In this document: positions 9,886 to 33,309 of the stretch, in pieces
Position numbering within the stretch: the stretch's first letter is position 1
How the letters are laid out: the number at the start of each line of letters is the position of its first letter
Assembly: GCA_003117195.1 (NCBI GenBank)
Contig: BDSI01000052.1
Span: 62,001-126,000 of the forward strand
DNA from: Eudorina sp. 2006-703-Eu-15
Taxonomy: Eukaryota > Chlorophyta > Chlorophyceae > Chlamydomonadales > Volvocaceae
Length of the DNA stretch: 64,000 nt
Reading direction: 5' to 3'
Program-made: the position numbers and the translations under genes
Notes under the pieces: generated by a model
What the model saw: the letters and a program-made list of their open reading frames with translations, nothing else
Database searches by the model: none
What the model was told of the DNA's origin: nothing

Positions 9886-12800
9886 ACTGTGGGGCGTTCC
9901 GTGAGCCACGATGTGGAGGGGCAAGGTTTGCACCGTGCCCATGAGGAGAGCCCCATCACTCGTGCGTCCATTGCTGTCGCGCTATGACTGGCTGTGGGTC
10001 AGCCATTGGCTGTAGCGATTCGCAGTTCGTGCATATGGCGCTCCGACGCGCGTGAGCGTGTGAGTGTGAGACTGTTGCAATGCAAGAAGGTGAAGGAGCA
10101 TGCGCGCGACATGTTGTTATCGTGTTTGGACTTGCAGTGTGCCCACCCGTCGAAGCTTCGGGGCCTCGCTGGCCGTGGATGGGATGGAGGTGCAAGTCAT
10201 AGCCGAGCACCTGGGCATGGGAGAAGGACGTGCGATGTCGCCGTGGTAGGGGGGTCTCCGCTGTCGACCGGCACAGGGTTAACCTGCGGGCGTCGCCGTT
10301 CCGTACAGTGCCGTATACATCAGGTCCCCTATCGGCGCGCTCCGGAAATCCTTTTCACCCGCACCGACATAGGGAACGCAATATGATTGTTTCACCTGGC
10401 GCAACATTCTCGTTTCTACTTAGGGAAATTCCCTGAGCTCGGCTCGAGGATAGGGCGGCTGATACCTTCCGGTGATACCGAATACCCCCAGCGGTTTTGC
10501 TGTTTCGGTTGACATATGGGGCGGCTGATGCCTTCTTGGGCGCGAGCACGTTGCTGTAGAACTCGTCTGTAGCAGCTTAGTCGTGCTTGACACCGTGCTA
10601 GTCGCCTGCGGCATGTATTTGTTACGGTACCTGACTGTCTGTCTGCGTGATTCGTGTGAACATTCAATACGAGACGGTGCCGCTCTTCGAGGGAGCGGGA
10701 ATTTGCAGTGTCTTGGGAATTGGGACGGAGCAGTTCTGCAGCCCTCGTAACCGCAGCTGCTGCAGTCCCGTACTGCGTTGCTGGTGGATAGGACTGCTTT
10801 GCGGTAGATGAAGACGGGGATTGAGCAGGGGGAAGTCGTTGCCGTACATGCGGGAGGCTGTGTTGTTGCGCAATGGCATGGTCGGGGCGGCGGCATGGGG
10901 TCGATTTTATGACACCTTAAGACTCCTTGATGTGTTCCCTTGGTGTGGGGTCTTGCCATGATGGGTTTGCTGCCGCTCATCATCCCCGTAAGCCTGATTC
11001 ATGCGCCTCCACCAGCAGGATGGCAAGACAGCGATTGGTTCATGCCGGCCAACCATCGATGAGGTTTATCGGGCGATATTTGTACATACCTAATAGGCAA
11101 CGGAAGGATGCCTTGTCTGCGGCTGCGGGGGCACCAACGTGGCGACCTGGGAGGACGACTTGTCCTCGGACGCTGCTCGGGGCCCTATGGTCAGGGTTCA
11201 AGGGCGAAGGAGGACGCGTAATCGTGTCTGCCGGCCGTCTATGTGGACATCCTGTTCGTTACTGGGCTGGGGCCCGTCGGTTGCGGGTTGCGTGGGGCTG
11301 TTTCAGCGTTTTTGCAAGTGGGTACAATTCCCAGCCTGCAACCCGGCGGTCTGTCCGAGCACTCAGCCCTTCGGCAGCTCGGAGACAAACCTCAAACCTC
11401 AGTAGTCAAGATGCAGTAGTGGTTGCCCCAGGCTAGGCTCGATTGCACCCCCTCGTGCCGGCATATCCGATGGGCCTGCCCGGGCGGGTGGTTGATCTGT
11501 CTTTGAATGTTCGCTAGGGTTGCTGAGGCGCGTTGGCGTTGGCAGTTCGCCGGATGTGGGCCCGGAGCTCGGTGTCTGGGCGTCGCGAGGGCGAGCCAGC
11601 AACACCGGTGTGGGCCGGTGTCGTCGTCTGGTCACCCAGTACGCTGCGCTGCGCTGCGCTGCCCGCCGCGTTGAAGGTCGTCGTGTTGATCCGGTTGCCG
11701 GGGTCGGGGTCGGGAGGTGCGCCGTCGAGTACCGTGGGTGGGTGGGTGGGTGGGTGGGTGGGAAGAAGCGGCACGAGTTGGGAAAAGCGGTTCGTTGTGT
11801 ATTGCATGAAGGAGTGTTGTGGCGCCTGTTGGGTGTTGGGTGCCGCGGCCGCTGCGCCGCTGGCGGCAGGCCATTTGGTGCCGAAGCTGCTGTGCGGCGG
11901 TGCGCTTTGCATCTGGGGGCCGTTGGCAGTTGGATGGCGATATGGATGTCTTAGTTGCCGCCAGGGCCCTGGCCTGGTGCGGTCATGCAATCCTGGCAGG
12001 GCTCTTGCTGCCGAAAATAGGCCAGAAGCATGCCCACCTTTAAGACAGTTATCAGGAGGATGGTTGGAAGGGGGCACGTCGAGAGTGAGGGGAGGGCGGT
12101 ATAGATGTTAAGTGTCGAAGGAGCATGGGAGGGCGCTCGTCGAGGGAGGGAGGGGATCCCCCGGTGGACGGGAGTCGGATTCGGGTGTGAAAGACGGTTG
12201 TTGCTACGTTGTTGCGATGAGCTCATTCGATGCCCCGGAGGGGTCCAGGGCCAATCACCAGTGTTCCTGCGTGTTCAGTGCTGACGGTTGGCACCGCGGC
12301 ACGGCTCCAGGCGACACGGGCGCTGCCGGCGTGTGCCAGCATTGGATACGAAACCTCCTCGAGGTCCCCCAAGCAGCTCACCCATCCAAACCGCGGTTTT
12401 TAGGGGGCGAGGTTGTGTTTGTGTTGTGTTTCGGCGCTCTGACCGGCGAATGTGCTGCTTCTTACCCAACAGCAAACTTCGGCAGACCGCCGTGCCGTAC
12501 GCGCCTCCATGATGTACGAGGGGCAACAACAGTCGTACGAACCACATTGCGCCGACAACACCGTACAGCGTCGATCAGCCTAATCTGGGTTCTGGGTTCA
12601 ATCTGGGCGGGTCCGGGCTCTTAGGATCGTGACCCGAGGTTCGGTGTCGGAAGTTCGGAATATCGGAAACCGCGGTCATATGCCGCGCAAAAACTGGCGC
12701 TTTATTGCGCAGCGTCACCGACGTGCCCTAGACAAGGGCGCACGTGGTCCCTCACATGGCGGCGACGTGCTACCTCACCACACGTTCACGCAACATCCGT

Positions 12801-13156
12801 AGTTCCGTACGTTCCCGTACGACCCCCCGGCGGCAGAAACGTACAGGCTCAGATATTAGTATCATATTGTATTCATCGCAAATGAAGCGCGGCTGATGAG
12901 GGGTAGGACGCGGAGCTCGACCGACCGACGGATTGCCTGCCTTCCCGGGTCAGTGGATCCCTCGAACACACCGACCGCCGACCGTTCCGCGCCATCGAGG
13001 GTCCGACCACGTGCGCCGTAGTTCGTAGAAGGGTGTTAGAGTTCGACCCCGACGCCACGGCTGAGGGCACCCAAGGCATTTGGCCTCACATCGGCGGCGG
13101 GAACATCCGAAATGGAGACAGCACCGCCGCACAGGAGCCATGGGGAATTGGGAATA
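9886..13156. other. No gene recognised
   Basis: Several overlapping frames of 60-190 codons occur on both strands, but none has recognisable motifs, convincing exon borders or a family resemblance. A GGGTGGGT-type simple repeat lies at about 11738-11762. The last part flanks the 3' end of gyrA and may include its untranslated region; no TGTAA signal was found on the minus strand there. Confidence 0.5.
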
Positions 13157-24744
<11,588 letters not shown>

Positions 24745-25890
24745 GCAAGGAGGCAGGCCGGCCGTGATCTGGGTCGCAGTCCAGGGAGCGCAGGCAAGGT
24801 GAGGTTTTGGCGAGGCGACAACCGACGTGTGGGGATGGAGGAGGGATGCGGCAAGAGGAGGACAGGGCGATGAAGCGGGTTGTGGAGGGGGGGTTGAAAG
24901 GCCTTCCGCCGCGCCACTGGCGTTTGCAGGAACAGTTCGGTCTGTCAGAAAGGGTGGGCAGGCGGGAAGCGCAGGAGCAAAACGGCTGCAGGTGACGGCT
25001 GCGGGCAGGTATGGGTTTGGTGCGGCACTTCTCTACGTAGGCAACCGCATGAACGCAGCATCAAGTTATGGGGGGGGCTTTCACTTCGGATGTCCGCGGG
25101 GGGGAGGAGACCGGGCGCTAACCCGCTTTTGTCCGAGAGAAAAAGTAAGGATGCTGGGAGAGGCCCTTACAAATCGGTTTATAAAATGCGCGTACGGAAA
25201 CGCATGTTGGACCGGAGGTTGGAGAGGCCGGGCCGGCGCGTGTTGTGGCCATAGATTGGCACGGCTGGGTTGCGTTCGCGGCCCCTGCCTTTCACAACGC
25301 CATGGCAAGAACTGTGCGGCGATTGACCCACGAAAGCCAGCAGAAAGAAGAAACAGAGAAGGGTCGTTGGGGATGGACGTGCGGGTAGCTGTGGCGAGTT
25401 GCCACGTGGACTGGATGCGCCGGCACGCAAGGGTTGACGTCCTCCCGACTTGCCTGGTGTCGGCGGACGGCGTCCGCGACGGGGACTCCATGCGAGCTGA
25501 CGTGGGCCATATTGATTTTGCTTGATTGATGTCAGCCAGCCTATCTGTCCATGCTTGTCACCGACAGCCGACAGCGCGGGAAGCCGATCGTACACAGTGA
25601 CTTTACTATCAAGAACGCCTCTCGTCTGCAAGTTTTGCCTTTGCAGTTCCAGAGCAAGTCAGTAAGCGGTTTTTGCATCTCGAAACACATGAAGTGGTCG
25701 TCCTCTTCTAAACGGTCCGTACTTGCGGTACAGCAATCAATATTACTCTTCGTCCAACAGCCTTGGCATGTAGAACTATCATTCTGTACACTTGTGCCTG
25801 CCGGGAAGCGCCCGGGCTGCTTGTTTAGCAAAAGAGGGGGTCGCGGGAGGTCTCGGAAACAGCGTCTTTCTTCACGCCCTATTTGCTGCA
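24745..25890. promoter_or_regulatory. Divergent gyrA/COX3 5' region
   Basis: About 1.1 kb separates the visible coding starts of two outward-transcribed genes for organelle proteins. It must hold both 5' untranslated regions, probably a first gyrA exon and the promoters. A TATAAAA is at 25181-25187 on the plus strand, but 700 bases from the COX3 ATG, so its use is uncertain. Confidence 0.4.
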
Positions 25891-28800
25891 ATGAGGCCTC
25901 AGCTTCTTCGTTTCCTTCAGCGGGCTCCTGCAGGTGCGTGAAGCGGCCGTCGTAGTGCCTAAGGTTATCGGCGTCGTGTTTAGAGGGTCGGGGGCTCCTG
26001 TTGCTCACACGTGCTGACCGCGAACGAGGCGAGATACCACCTGCCGAGTATTTTTAGGTTCTGAGGAGTTGTCTTGGCCCGGTCAAGAGCGAAAATGCGT
26101 AAACGCGCTGGACCTGTGATGGTTCACGCCGGAAGCCCTCTCCTTAACGACTGGCAGCCGAGCACCACCACCCCATTCTTCCGCGGCATCTAGGTCTGAG
26201 CCAGGAGGGCCTGCAAGCTCTGCGCGCTGGGCTTACGTCCGGCGAGGCTTCCGGTCTGCTGCAATCGTCGGCAAGCAAGTACGTAAAGTTACAATGATTG
26301 CTAGAATGCGCAGCTGACCTGGTTTCCTTTGCGTTGGCGTACCACGTCGGCTTGGTTTTCTCGCCTGCCGGCGACTTGGTCACTCCCTGTACATTTGTCT
26401 TGTCCCGCAGCCGCAGGGATGAGGTGCCACTTCCGAAGGGTCTGGGCTTTCCCCGGGTAAGTTTGTTCCCAATCAACAAACAGCAGCACCAAGATTGCGT
26501 TTGGATTTTCTTGCAGCCGGCCTGGTAGCGGTGTCGGTCCCGACGATGGCCTTTGTTTTGCTTGCAGATGGCCATGCCGTTGAGCCTGCAGGGCCACCTT
26601 ATGAGCACCTTGGCGAACGCGAACGGTGACGATAAGAAGGAGTCGACCACTTCGGCCCTCGCGCGCGAGGTGCCGAAGGTGCCGACTGCCCTCGCAGCCC
26701 TGCCGCCGCGTCCAACTCGGTGAGCACCGCGCACCTGAAGTATGGGTCAACACATCGGACATTGCCGTAGGATACGCGTCATGGGGCCCTCCCTAGGGCA
26801 TGTGCTGGTGGTCGAGGAGTACAAGACACGGATTCGTCCTCAGACCGATCAGGAAGACTCCTTACCCACGTCGAATTTTTGTCCCCCCCCACCCTGGGCG
26901 CCCAATCAAAGTTCTCATGAAATTCAGTCGACAGCCACGGTTGGCTGGGATGCCATGTCCTTGTCAGCGCCTGAAGATTGGTTTACCCGCCCCGTCGGAA
27001 CATCGCTAAGGAATGCTCCCCCCATATTGAATTCACTACCCGCCGACAACAATCCCACAGCGCGCTGGCGAGCCCCGGTCAGCGCTCGATGGGCACCGCG
27101 GCGCACGGCCACCAGAGCGCCAAGGAGATGTACATGACGCACATTGCCAACCGCCACCCCTTCCACGTCATGCCGCCCAGCCCGTGGCCCCTGATGGCGG
27201 GCTGGGGCACGTTCGTGACCTGCCTGGGTGCGTCCCCGACTGTCCCCCCAAGGGATGTGTTAAAATAAACCCCCAAGGGATGTGTGTGGTTCGAAGGGGA
27301 ACATGTGACCCGGGTGCACTGGCGGCGAGGCGTATGGCCGCGGCCGTATGGCGGCATGGCAGCATACCAACACACAACCGTGTGGGTCGGCACAGCACGG
27401 TTCTCGCTGGACACAACCGTGCTGACAGGCGCGACGGGACAGGAAGGAGGAGCGGAGGATTGCGAGGGTTTTAAGATGTCGAGGATTGGGTCATTCAGTC
27501 AGCCAGGCAGGCAACTGGCGAGGGCGTTTCTAGTCGGTTGTCTGGTTGCTGTGGTCCGAGGGGAGCACGTGTACGGTGTCCAGGACGATCCGCTAGGCAA
27601 ACAATGCTGTTTCCGAAGTCGAGGATATAGAGGATCCGGGCGCGCGAAACCGACCATGTACCTCGTTCATGCGTTCCGTGGCCAGCCAGGTCGTCCGGAA
27701 GCGGATGCACCTGCTGACTGCGCTTGCGGGTGTACGTCCGCTGTTCCCTTGAACGCCACACCGATGCGCTTATCTATCGGCTGGACCGGGGGAGCAACCC
27801 CACGCCGTGCCTAGCATTGACTAGGACTGCGCCCGGCTGCGTCGTGGTCTTTGGTCGCCGATTACCCATCACCACGGCTGTCGTCGTTTTGACAGTCGAG
27901 GTTGTCGATTGACAATCCGTCGAGGAGAGGAGGGGGCTTGCTGTCTGTGTCCCGCGTAGGGAAGGCTATTGCTCGTCCATCTGTGACCCGTATCACGGGC
28001 CGTCCTTCCCTCTCTCCCCGCGTCTACCAATTTCCTATTACCCCTCCTCGCGTTTCCACACGCCTGCAGGCATGACCGCCTGGTTCCACGCCATCCCCGG
28101 GGGCACCGCGCTGCTGTTCTTCGGTCTCCTGAACACCGCCTGGACCGCCACCACCTGGTGGCGCGACTGCACCATCGAGGGCGACATGGGCATGCACACG
28201 GAGGTTGTCCGCAAGAACCTGATCAGCGGCATGTGGCTCTTCATCGTCAGCGAGGCCATGCTGTTCGTGGGCCTGCTGTGGGCCTGCCTGGACCTGGGCA
28301 TGTCGCCGTCGGTGGCGCTGCAGATGCAGTGGCCGCCGGTGGGCATTGAGCCCATTGGCTGGGACAAGCGCGCGCTGGTGATGTCGGCGGTGCTGGCGGC
28401 CTCATACTACAGCGCCAACGTCGCCATGGTCGCAAAGGACCCGAAGGTGACGGGGATAGGGGGGTTGGATTGAAAAAGATTAAGCCCGATGGGGGACGGG
28501 GAGTACCGCGGTGATAGGGGGTGACTGGGATAGGCGGGTTACGGGGTAACGCCGCCCCCGCACCATTGTCGCGTTTGGGGCGGCGTTGCGAAACATCTCC
28601 CGTGCAAGCACAACACAGCAGTGCAAGGGTTCGCAGTACATTACACACCCTTCCTTTGTTAATAAGGTGGACGGAAAGAATTTATCTTGCACCTTAACTA
28701 GACCTACGAATGGCCAGGTTGCGCCTGTCAGATGGCGTTGGACCCTTGATGGTTTGGTACAACCCGAATACCCGATACCGCTATATAAGTGGCTCTGCGC

Positions 28801-29559
28801 CACTTATGCTGCTAACTTGAGGTTGCCTGCTGCCGCGCGTGATGCGGCCGCCCTGTCCCTTGGCGATCTCCAGACGGTCATTGGTGCGCTGGCCACCACC
28901 ATCGGCCTCGGCGCGATGTTCCTCTTCGACCAGTACCTTGAGTACCACGAGACGCCCTTCACCATCTCGGACTCGCCGTACGGCACCACGTTCTTCGTGA
29001 CCACCGGCTTCCACGGCATGCACGTGCTGCTGGGCTCCATCTACCTGGCCGCCGTGCTGGCCATGTACACGCGCACGCACAAGGCGGGCGTGGCGCTCAA
29101 GAGTTCGATCCTCTACTGGTGGGTGTGTTGCAGTCGCCGTCATTACAGCCGGCGTTGGGTGTGGCGGGGGGAGGGGACGAGGGGGATGAGGTCGGTGCGG
29201 GTCTACGGGATGGGCAAGGTCGAAGGTGGAAAACAAGCTGCAAGGAATTGAAGCCGTCATGAGTGAAATCCGAGGGCTGTGACGCACATGGTTATGTCTT
29301 TGCACTGCGTGGACCGGTGTTGCGGTGGCGGCCTCTGCTCGGCTGACATCAACGCACTGCGTAAGGCGCGGCCGAACCCCACTCGCCGCATGGCCAAATC
29401 ACCGCTTGTCTGCCGCCTGCCTGCTGGTGCGGGGGCCGTCTCGTTCACGCCGGGGACTGGACCCTTGGCTGCAACCTCGTCGCCCTCCTCTTCCGCAGGC
29501 ATTTCGTCGATATCGTCTGGATTGCCGTGTACGGCATCATCTACGTCGGCCAGTACTAG
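25891..29559 (+). CDS. COX3: Cytochrome c oxidase subunit 3, nuclear-encoded precursor
   Basis: Membrane subunit III of mitochondrial complex IV. Eight exons: 25891-25933, 26158-26278, 26417-26456, 26568-26719, 27061-27227, 28070-28446, 28874-29118, 29499-29559. All joins keep frame, giving about 401 codons. The ATG opens MRPQLLRFLQRAPA, a typical mitochondrial targeting start. The leader and linker run about 145 residues before the conserved NRHPFHVMPPSPWPL. Then come the subunit III signatures: WWRDCTIEGDMGMHTEVVRK, LFIVSEAMLFVGLLWA, LEYHETPFTISDSPYGT, FFVTTGFHGMHVLLGS and the end HFVDIVWIAVYGIIYVGQY. In most eukaryotes this gene is mitochondrial; Chlamydomonas-type algae carry it in the nucleus, which matches. 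A TGTAA signal follows 32 bases after the stop. Confidence 0.95.
28023..28044 (+). repeat. Intron motif family 1, partial copy in COX3
   Basis: CTACCAATTTCCTATTACCC ends 26 bases before the COX3 exon that starts at 28070, in sense orientation. Confidence 0.85.
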
Positions 29560-29590
29560 GCGAGCCGGGCCACGTCCCAAGGGCGCACGC

Positions 29591-29595
29591 TGTAA
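29591..29595 (+). terminator. TGTAA polyadenylation signal of COX3
   Basis: TGTAA, the usual green-algal polyadenylation signal, lies 32 bases after the COX3 TAG. Confidence 0.65.
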
Positions 29596-32500
29596 GCGCT
29601 GCTTGTTGCTGAGCCCCCCGAACGGCTTCCCAACCAGGGAGCTAGCTCACGTCCGGGGTTCTACTTGCAGCAGCTGCAGCGTTGTGGCCTTGGCTTTGGC
29701 TGGGTCCATCGGGGCCAAAGTTCCCCGGCCGCCCAGCAAGGCTGTGGAGCCGGAGCGCCTTTTGAGGGCGAGAGCTTGACAACTTGAGTTGGTCGGCCAT
29801 CGCAGGGCTTATCTGCAGACAACTGGCAGCGGTAGCACCTCCCTCTCCTCATCCTTTGCGGCTTATCTGTGCGGGGCTTGCTGAGCGCTTGCGGCAGGCA
29901 CGTGGCTTGTCGCTTGCAATCTCGCGCGCGCTGGCTTGTTGACACAGCGGCGGCGGCGCAGGCGGCGGCGGAGTTTGAATGCGTCAACCACGGCGTCGTG
30001 TAGTCGCCGGTGCGCGAATGTTCCAAAGTGCGTGTCTGTAGATTGCCACGTGTATATGTTGCGCTTCTTTATTCTTGATGATGTGGTCAGGTGGTAAGAA
30101 GGGGCCGGGTTTAGGCGTTGGTTTAGTGCGGTCGGTTGGCCGGCTTCGACTGCGTGGCGGTTACAAACTAGGGGGATATCTGGTGATGGTGATGACGATG
30201 ATGTGGTCGTTGTATCCTGTGTTGTTGGAGTGCTCTGCTGTGGCCGTGACGCCACCTGACGTCCTGGCCCGTCCCTGCTGTTTTGTCCGGTTCTGCGGTA
30301 GGGACCGCGTCCCGGTGGGAGAGGAGGCTGCAGTCGTGACGGTGGGAGAGATGTCCCATGCCCCGTTGTCGGTCTCGCTCCTCTCGGCGCACAGCGACCA
30401 ATCGCGGTCGAGCTGGCAAGCAGCAGGTTCGGATAGGTTGGGCAGGCGCAGAGTGTCGAGACTGTGTCGGGGGTATGTGCAGCTGTGCAGCTTGATGGTG
30501 GTGGGACTCCCACGTGAAATAGTGCGCCATGAAGACGATGTAAATATGCATTTGCGCTGCGCCATGTTGAGGGTTGTGACCTCCTCAAGAGACAGACAGA
30601 CAGACAAAAGATTCAGCTCTGAACTGCTTCAGGAGAAAGCTCGTCGGGCGTACGGAGTCGTCGTCATCGTCTCGCCGCATTGCAAGCGGAGCGCAGCGGG
30701 TGACGCGCGGCGTCGGCAACCATGAAAAAAAAACACAACTTTAGGCAACAGCCTGACGCGCACCAACCGTGCGTAGCTTCCACGTGTAGCGGCCGTGCTC
30801 GCTCCATATGCTGTTTTGCGTCCTTAAGGGCACACGGGGCGTCCTCGCTCAACCCGAGCATGCATCTGATCCTCACTTCTTGCCTGGTTGCAGGGTTTCA
30901 GGGTTGGGTGCCTAGAGGCACCTGCTGACGTTTCCGGCCGACCCTGGAGATTCGAATGAGATGCGGTGGAGATGGAAACGGGTGCGGGTTCACCGCACTG
31001 CAAGGCAGGCCGCTCTGGCCAACGCAGCGGAGGTATCAACCGGTGTCAACATCGCCGTACCGTACCGTATCGTACAGTGGACCTGAAGGGCCGTGCAGGA
31101 ACTGTAGCTCCATTACAAACACCCGCAGACAGTCCGCGTTGTCTCTGAGCAAGTGCATCTGGACTGGGGCCACCATTCGGCGCCTACCAACATTCAAAAC
31201 GATTAAAAATCATGGAAAGATGTATCCGTACTTGCATCATCCTCACAAAATCGTGCCTCAGTACACCTCTCGCCGAAGGCTGCTCTGGCCCGGTCACGAA
31301 CGTCATGGCACTAAACACCAACTTATCCGTACCGTACCGTACAAGTGTGCCAAAAGAGGGCCGCGTGGCCAACAGTCGCCGCTGCAAAACAGAAACTCAA
31401 AATCCACCCACCCACCCACCGGGGGCGAAATAACACCAGTCTCCACATCTCTCTCTCCCTCACACAGCTGTACTCCTCTCCTTTGCGTCTGCAACCGAAA
31501 ACCCTCTTCCGTGCGAGCATCGCCGAAAATAGATTACTGCCGGCAGTACGATTGCATGATGCACGCCCACTCCATTGCGATGGGGCGCCATCGACCTCCC
31601 TGATCCAGACAGCTGAGACCGTCCCTGGCCGAGCGCCCCTCTGCGACACACGCCCCCCTCTCTGCGCACAACATCACCAGTGGCCGAGCTTGCCGAACGT
31701 CAACAATACGGTCCCGCTACCCGCCCAACCCAAAACGCGAGAGACGAAGACACGCCCCGGCTGCTGCTGCTGACCGGTAGCCTAGGTGCCAACAACACGA
31801 CGAAACACACACGTACCACCGGATTGCCACCCCCACCACGGGCATTGCGGGTCAAGGGGGGCACACGGTGCCTCCGCGACCCGGGCCCCACCAGCCACCG
31901 TGCCGTACCGTGTCGTACTACCGCACCACACCCACCTCGCCAACTGGCACTTGACCGGCTCTGCAACCTCCACGCTCACCAACTAAAATCCCCCTTAGCC
32001 AGCCCCGCCCCGCCCCACCCCGAACCGACCCGCAGAGGCGCGCCCATGATACCGACAGCCACACCGACATGCGGCGACGCACCACCGTCCTGCAACAGAC
32101 GCAGCTCCACACATCTGGACCAGACTCGCCTCGGTGCCCAACCCACCAGCCACCCCGACGCAACTCCCTGTCTGTTCTATTCGACTGCAACGCCCTACGC
32201 GAAAAGCCTGGAGGGGCCACCCCCGCTTCTATCGGCCCCCTAACCTTCCGAGCGGCACCTATGTGCGAATGCGTCCCCTGCGCCCCGCTACTTCGAGCGC
32301 CCCCCCGGGACGGGGCAGGGAAGGAATTTTCTCACCGCAATCGAAGAGCCCCCCCGCCCCCGCATCCTCCAAGGCAGCAGCCTCAAACCAACTCTACATG
32401 GTGCATGCTGCCGTACGCTGTATTGCACCCTGAGGTGCCTGTACAACAGATACTACAAAGTGCCGTGCATACGGTGTGACTCTCACTTCCTCTCCGCGCG

Positions 32501-33309
32501 CGCTGCGTGTTTCTGCGCTTCTCCTCAAAAGCCCGCGCCGTCCCAACACATGCTGCCGACATGGCTAGGATACGCCACGGGGACGCCGCGGCCGCGGCCG
32601 CGGTTCGATCGACCGGCCGGAGTAACTCTCAGGGCCTCCACCATATCGTGCAATTTGACGCGTCGCGCATTACCCACATCTTGCGCCTGACAGACCCTCG
32701 GCGACAAGCCATGAACTTGGCACCTGCCGCGACTGAACTAGCGACCGAATAACAATAACGAACGACCGCAATCCCTTTGTTAACGACGGCTGGGAAACCA
32801 GCCCGCGTGCGAAACCGATCCTCCAGCAACACCACAAAACAACAAAGAAAGCAACGCAGCAAATCACCAACATGCCGCGGAGATGGCCAATGGTGCCACC
32901 ATGGATGCGCTCCCACTCCTCAGGCTACTTGACTTCCATAAAACGACCCAACCGCGCGACCTACGGTATTATACAAATGTACAATCGCCTCGACCCTTCC
33001 GACTTCCAACAACTCTTCTGCCTTCATTATTGTAAGGCTCGCGTCGCAAACTGGACACACCACTCTGCCCCTCCCCTGGAGCTCATTTTTGGCCAGGCAC
33101 CAACATTCAGGCCACGCTGCGTGTGCGTCTTCGTGTGCCCCTGGCCCCGGAGCCCCCTGGCCCCGGAGCCTCTCACCTCGCCTCCTATCGTCCAGCTCTC
33201 GCCCGCGCCCGCGCCGGTGGGCGCGCCTCAATCAATAATCTGTCTCGAGCGGACCGCGGCTCACCCCAACCGGCAAATGTATCCGCCTGACCGAACCCAG
33301 GTGCGGTGC
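29596..33309. other. No gene recognised between COX3 and cruP
   Basis: Convergent 3' flanks of COX3 (plus) and cruP (minus). ORFs up to 240 codons exist on both strands but lack motifs, family resemblance or splice-supported structure. TACCGTACCGTA-type runs occur at about 31061-31076 and 31328-31341, and a CCGCGGCCGCGGCCGCGG run near 32587. One or more unrecognised genes cannot be excluded. Confidence 0.45.

Noticed and set aside
32507..32752. Small plus-strand gene with HIVQFDASRITHILRLTD
   Set aside because: The stretch looks protein-like, but there is no splice support, family match or regulatory context, so it was not listed as a gene.
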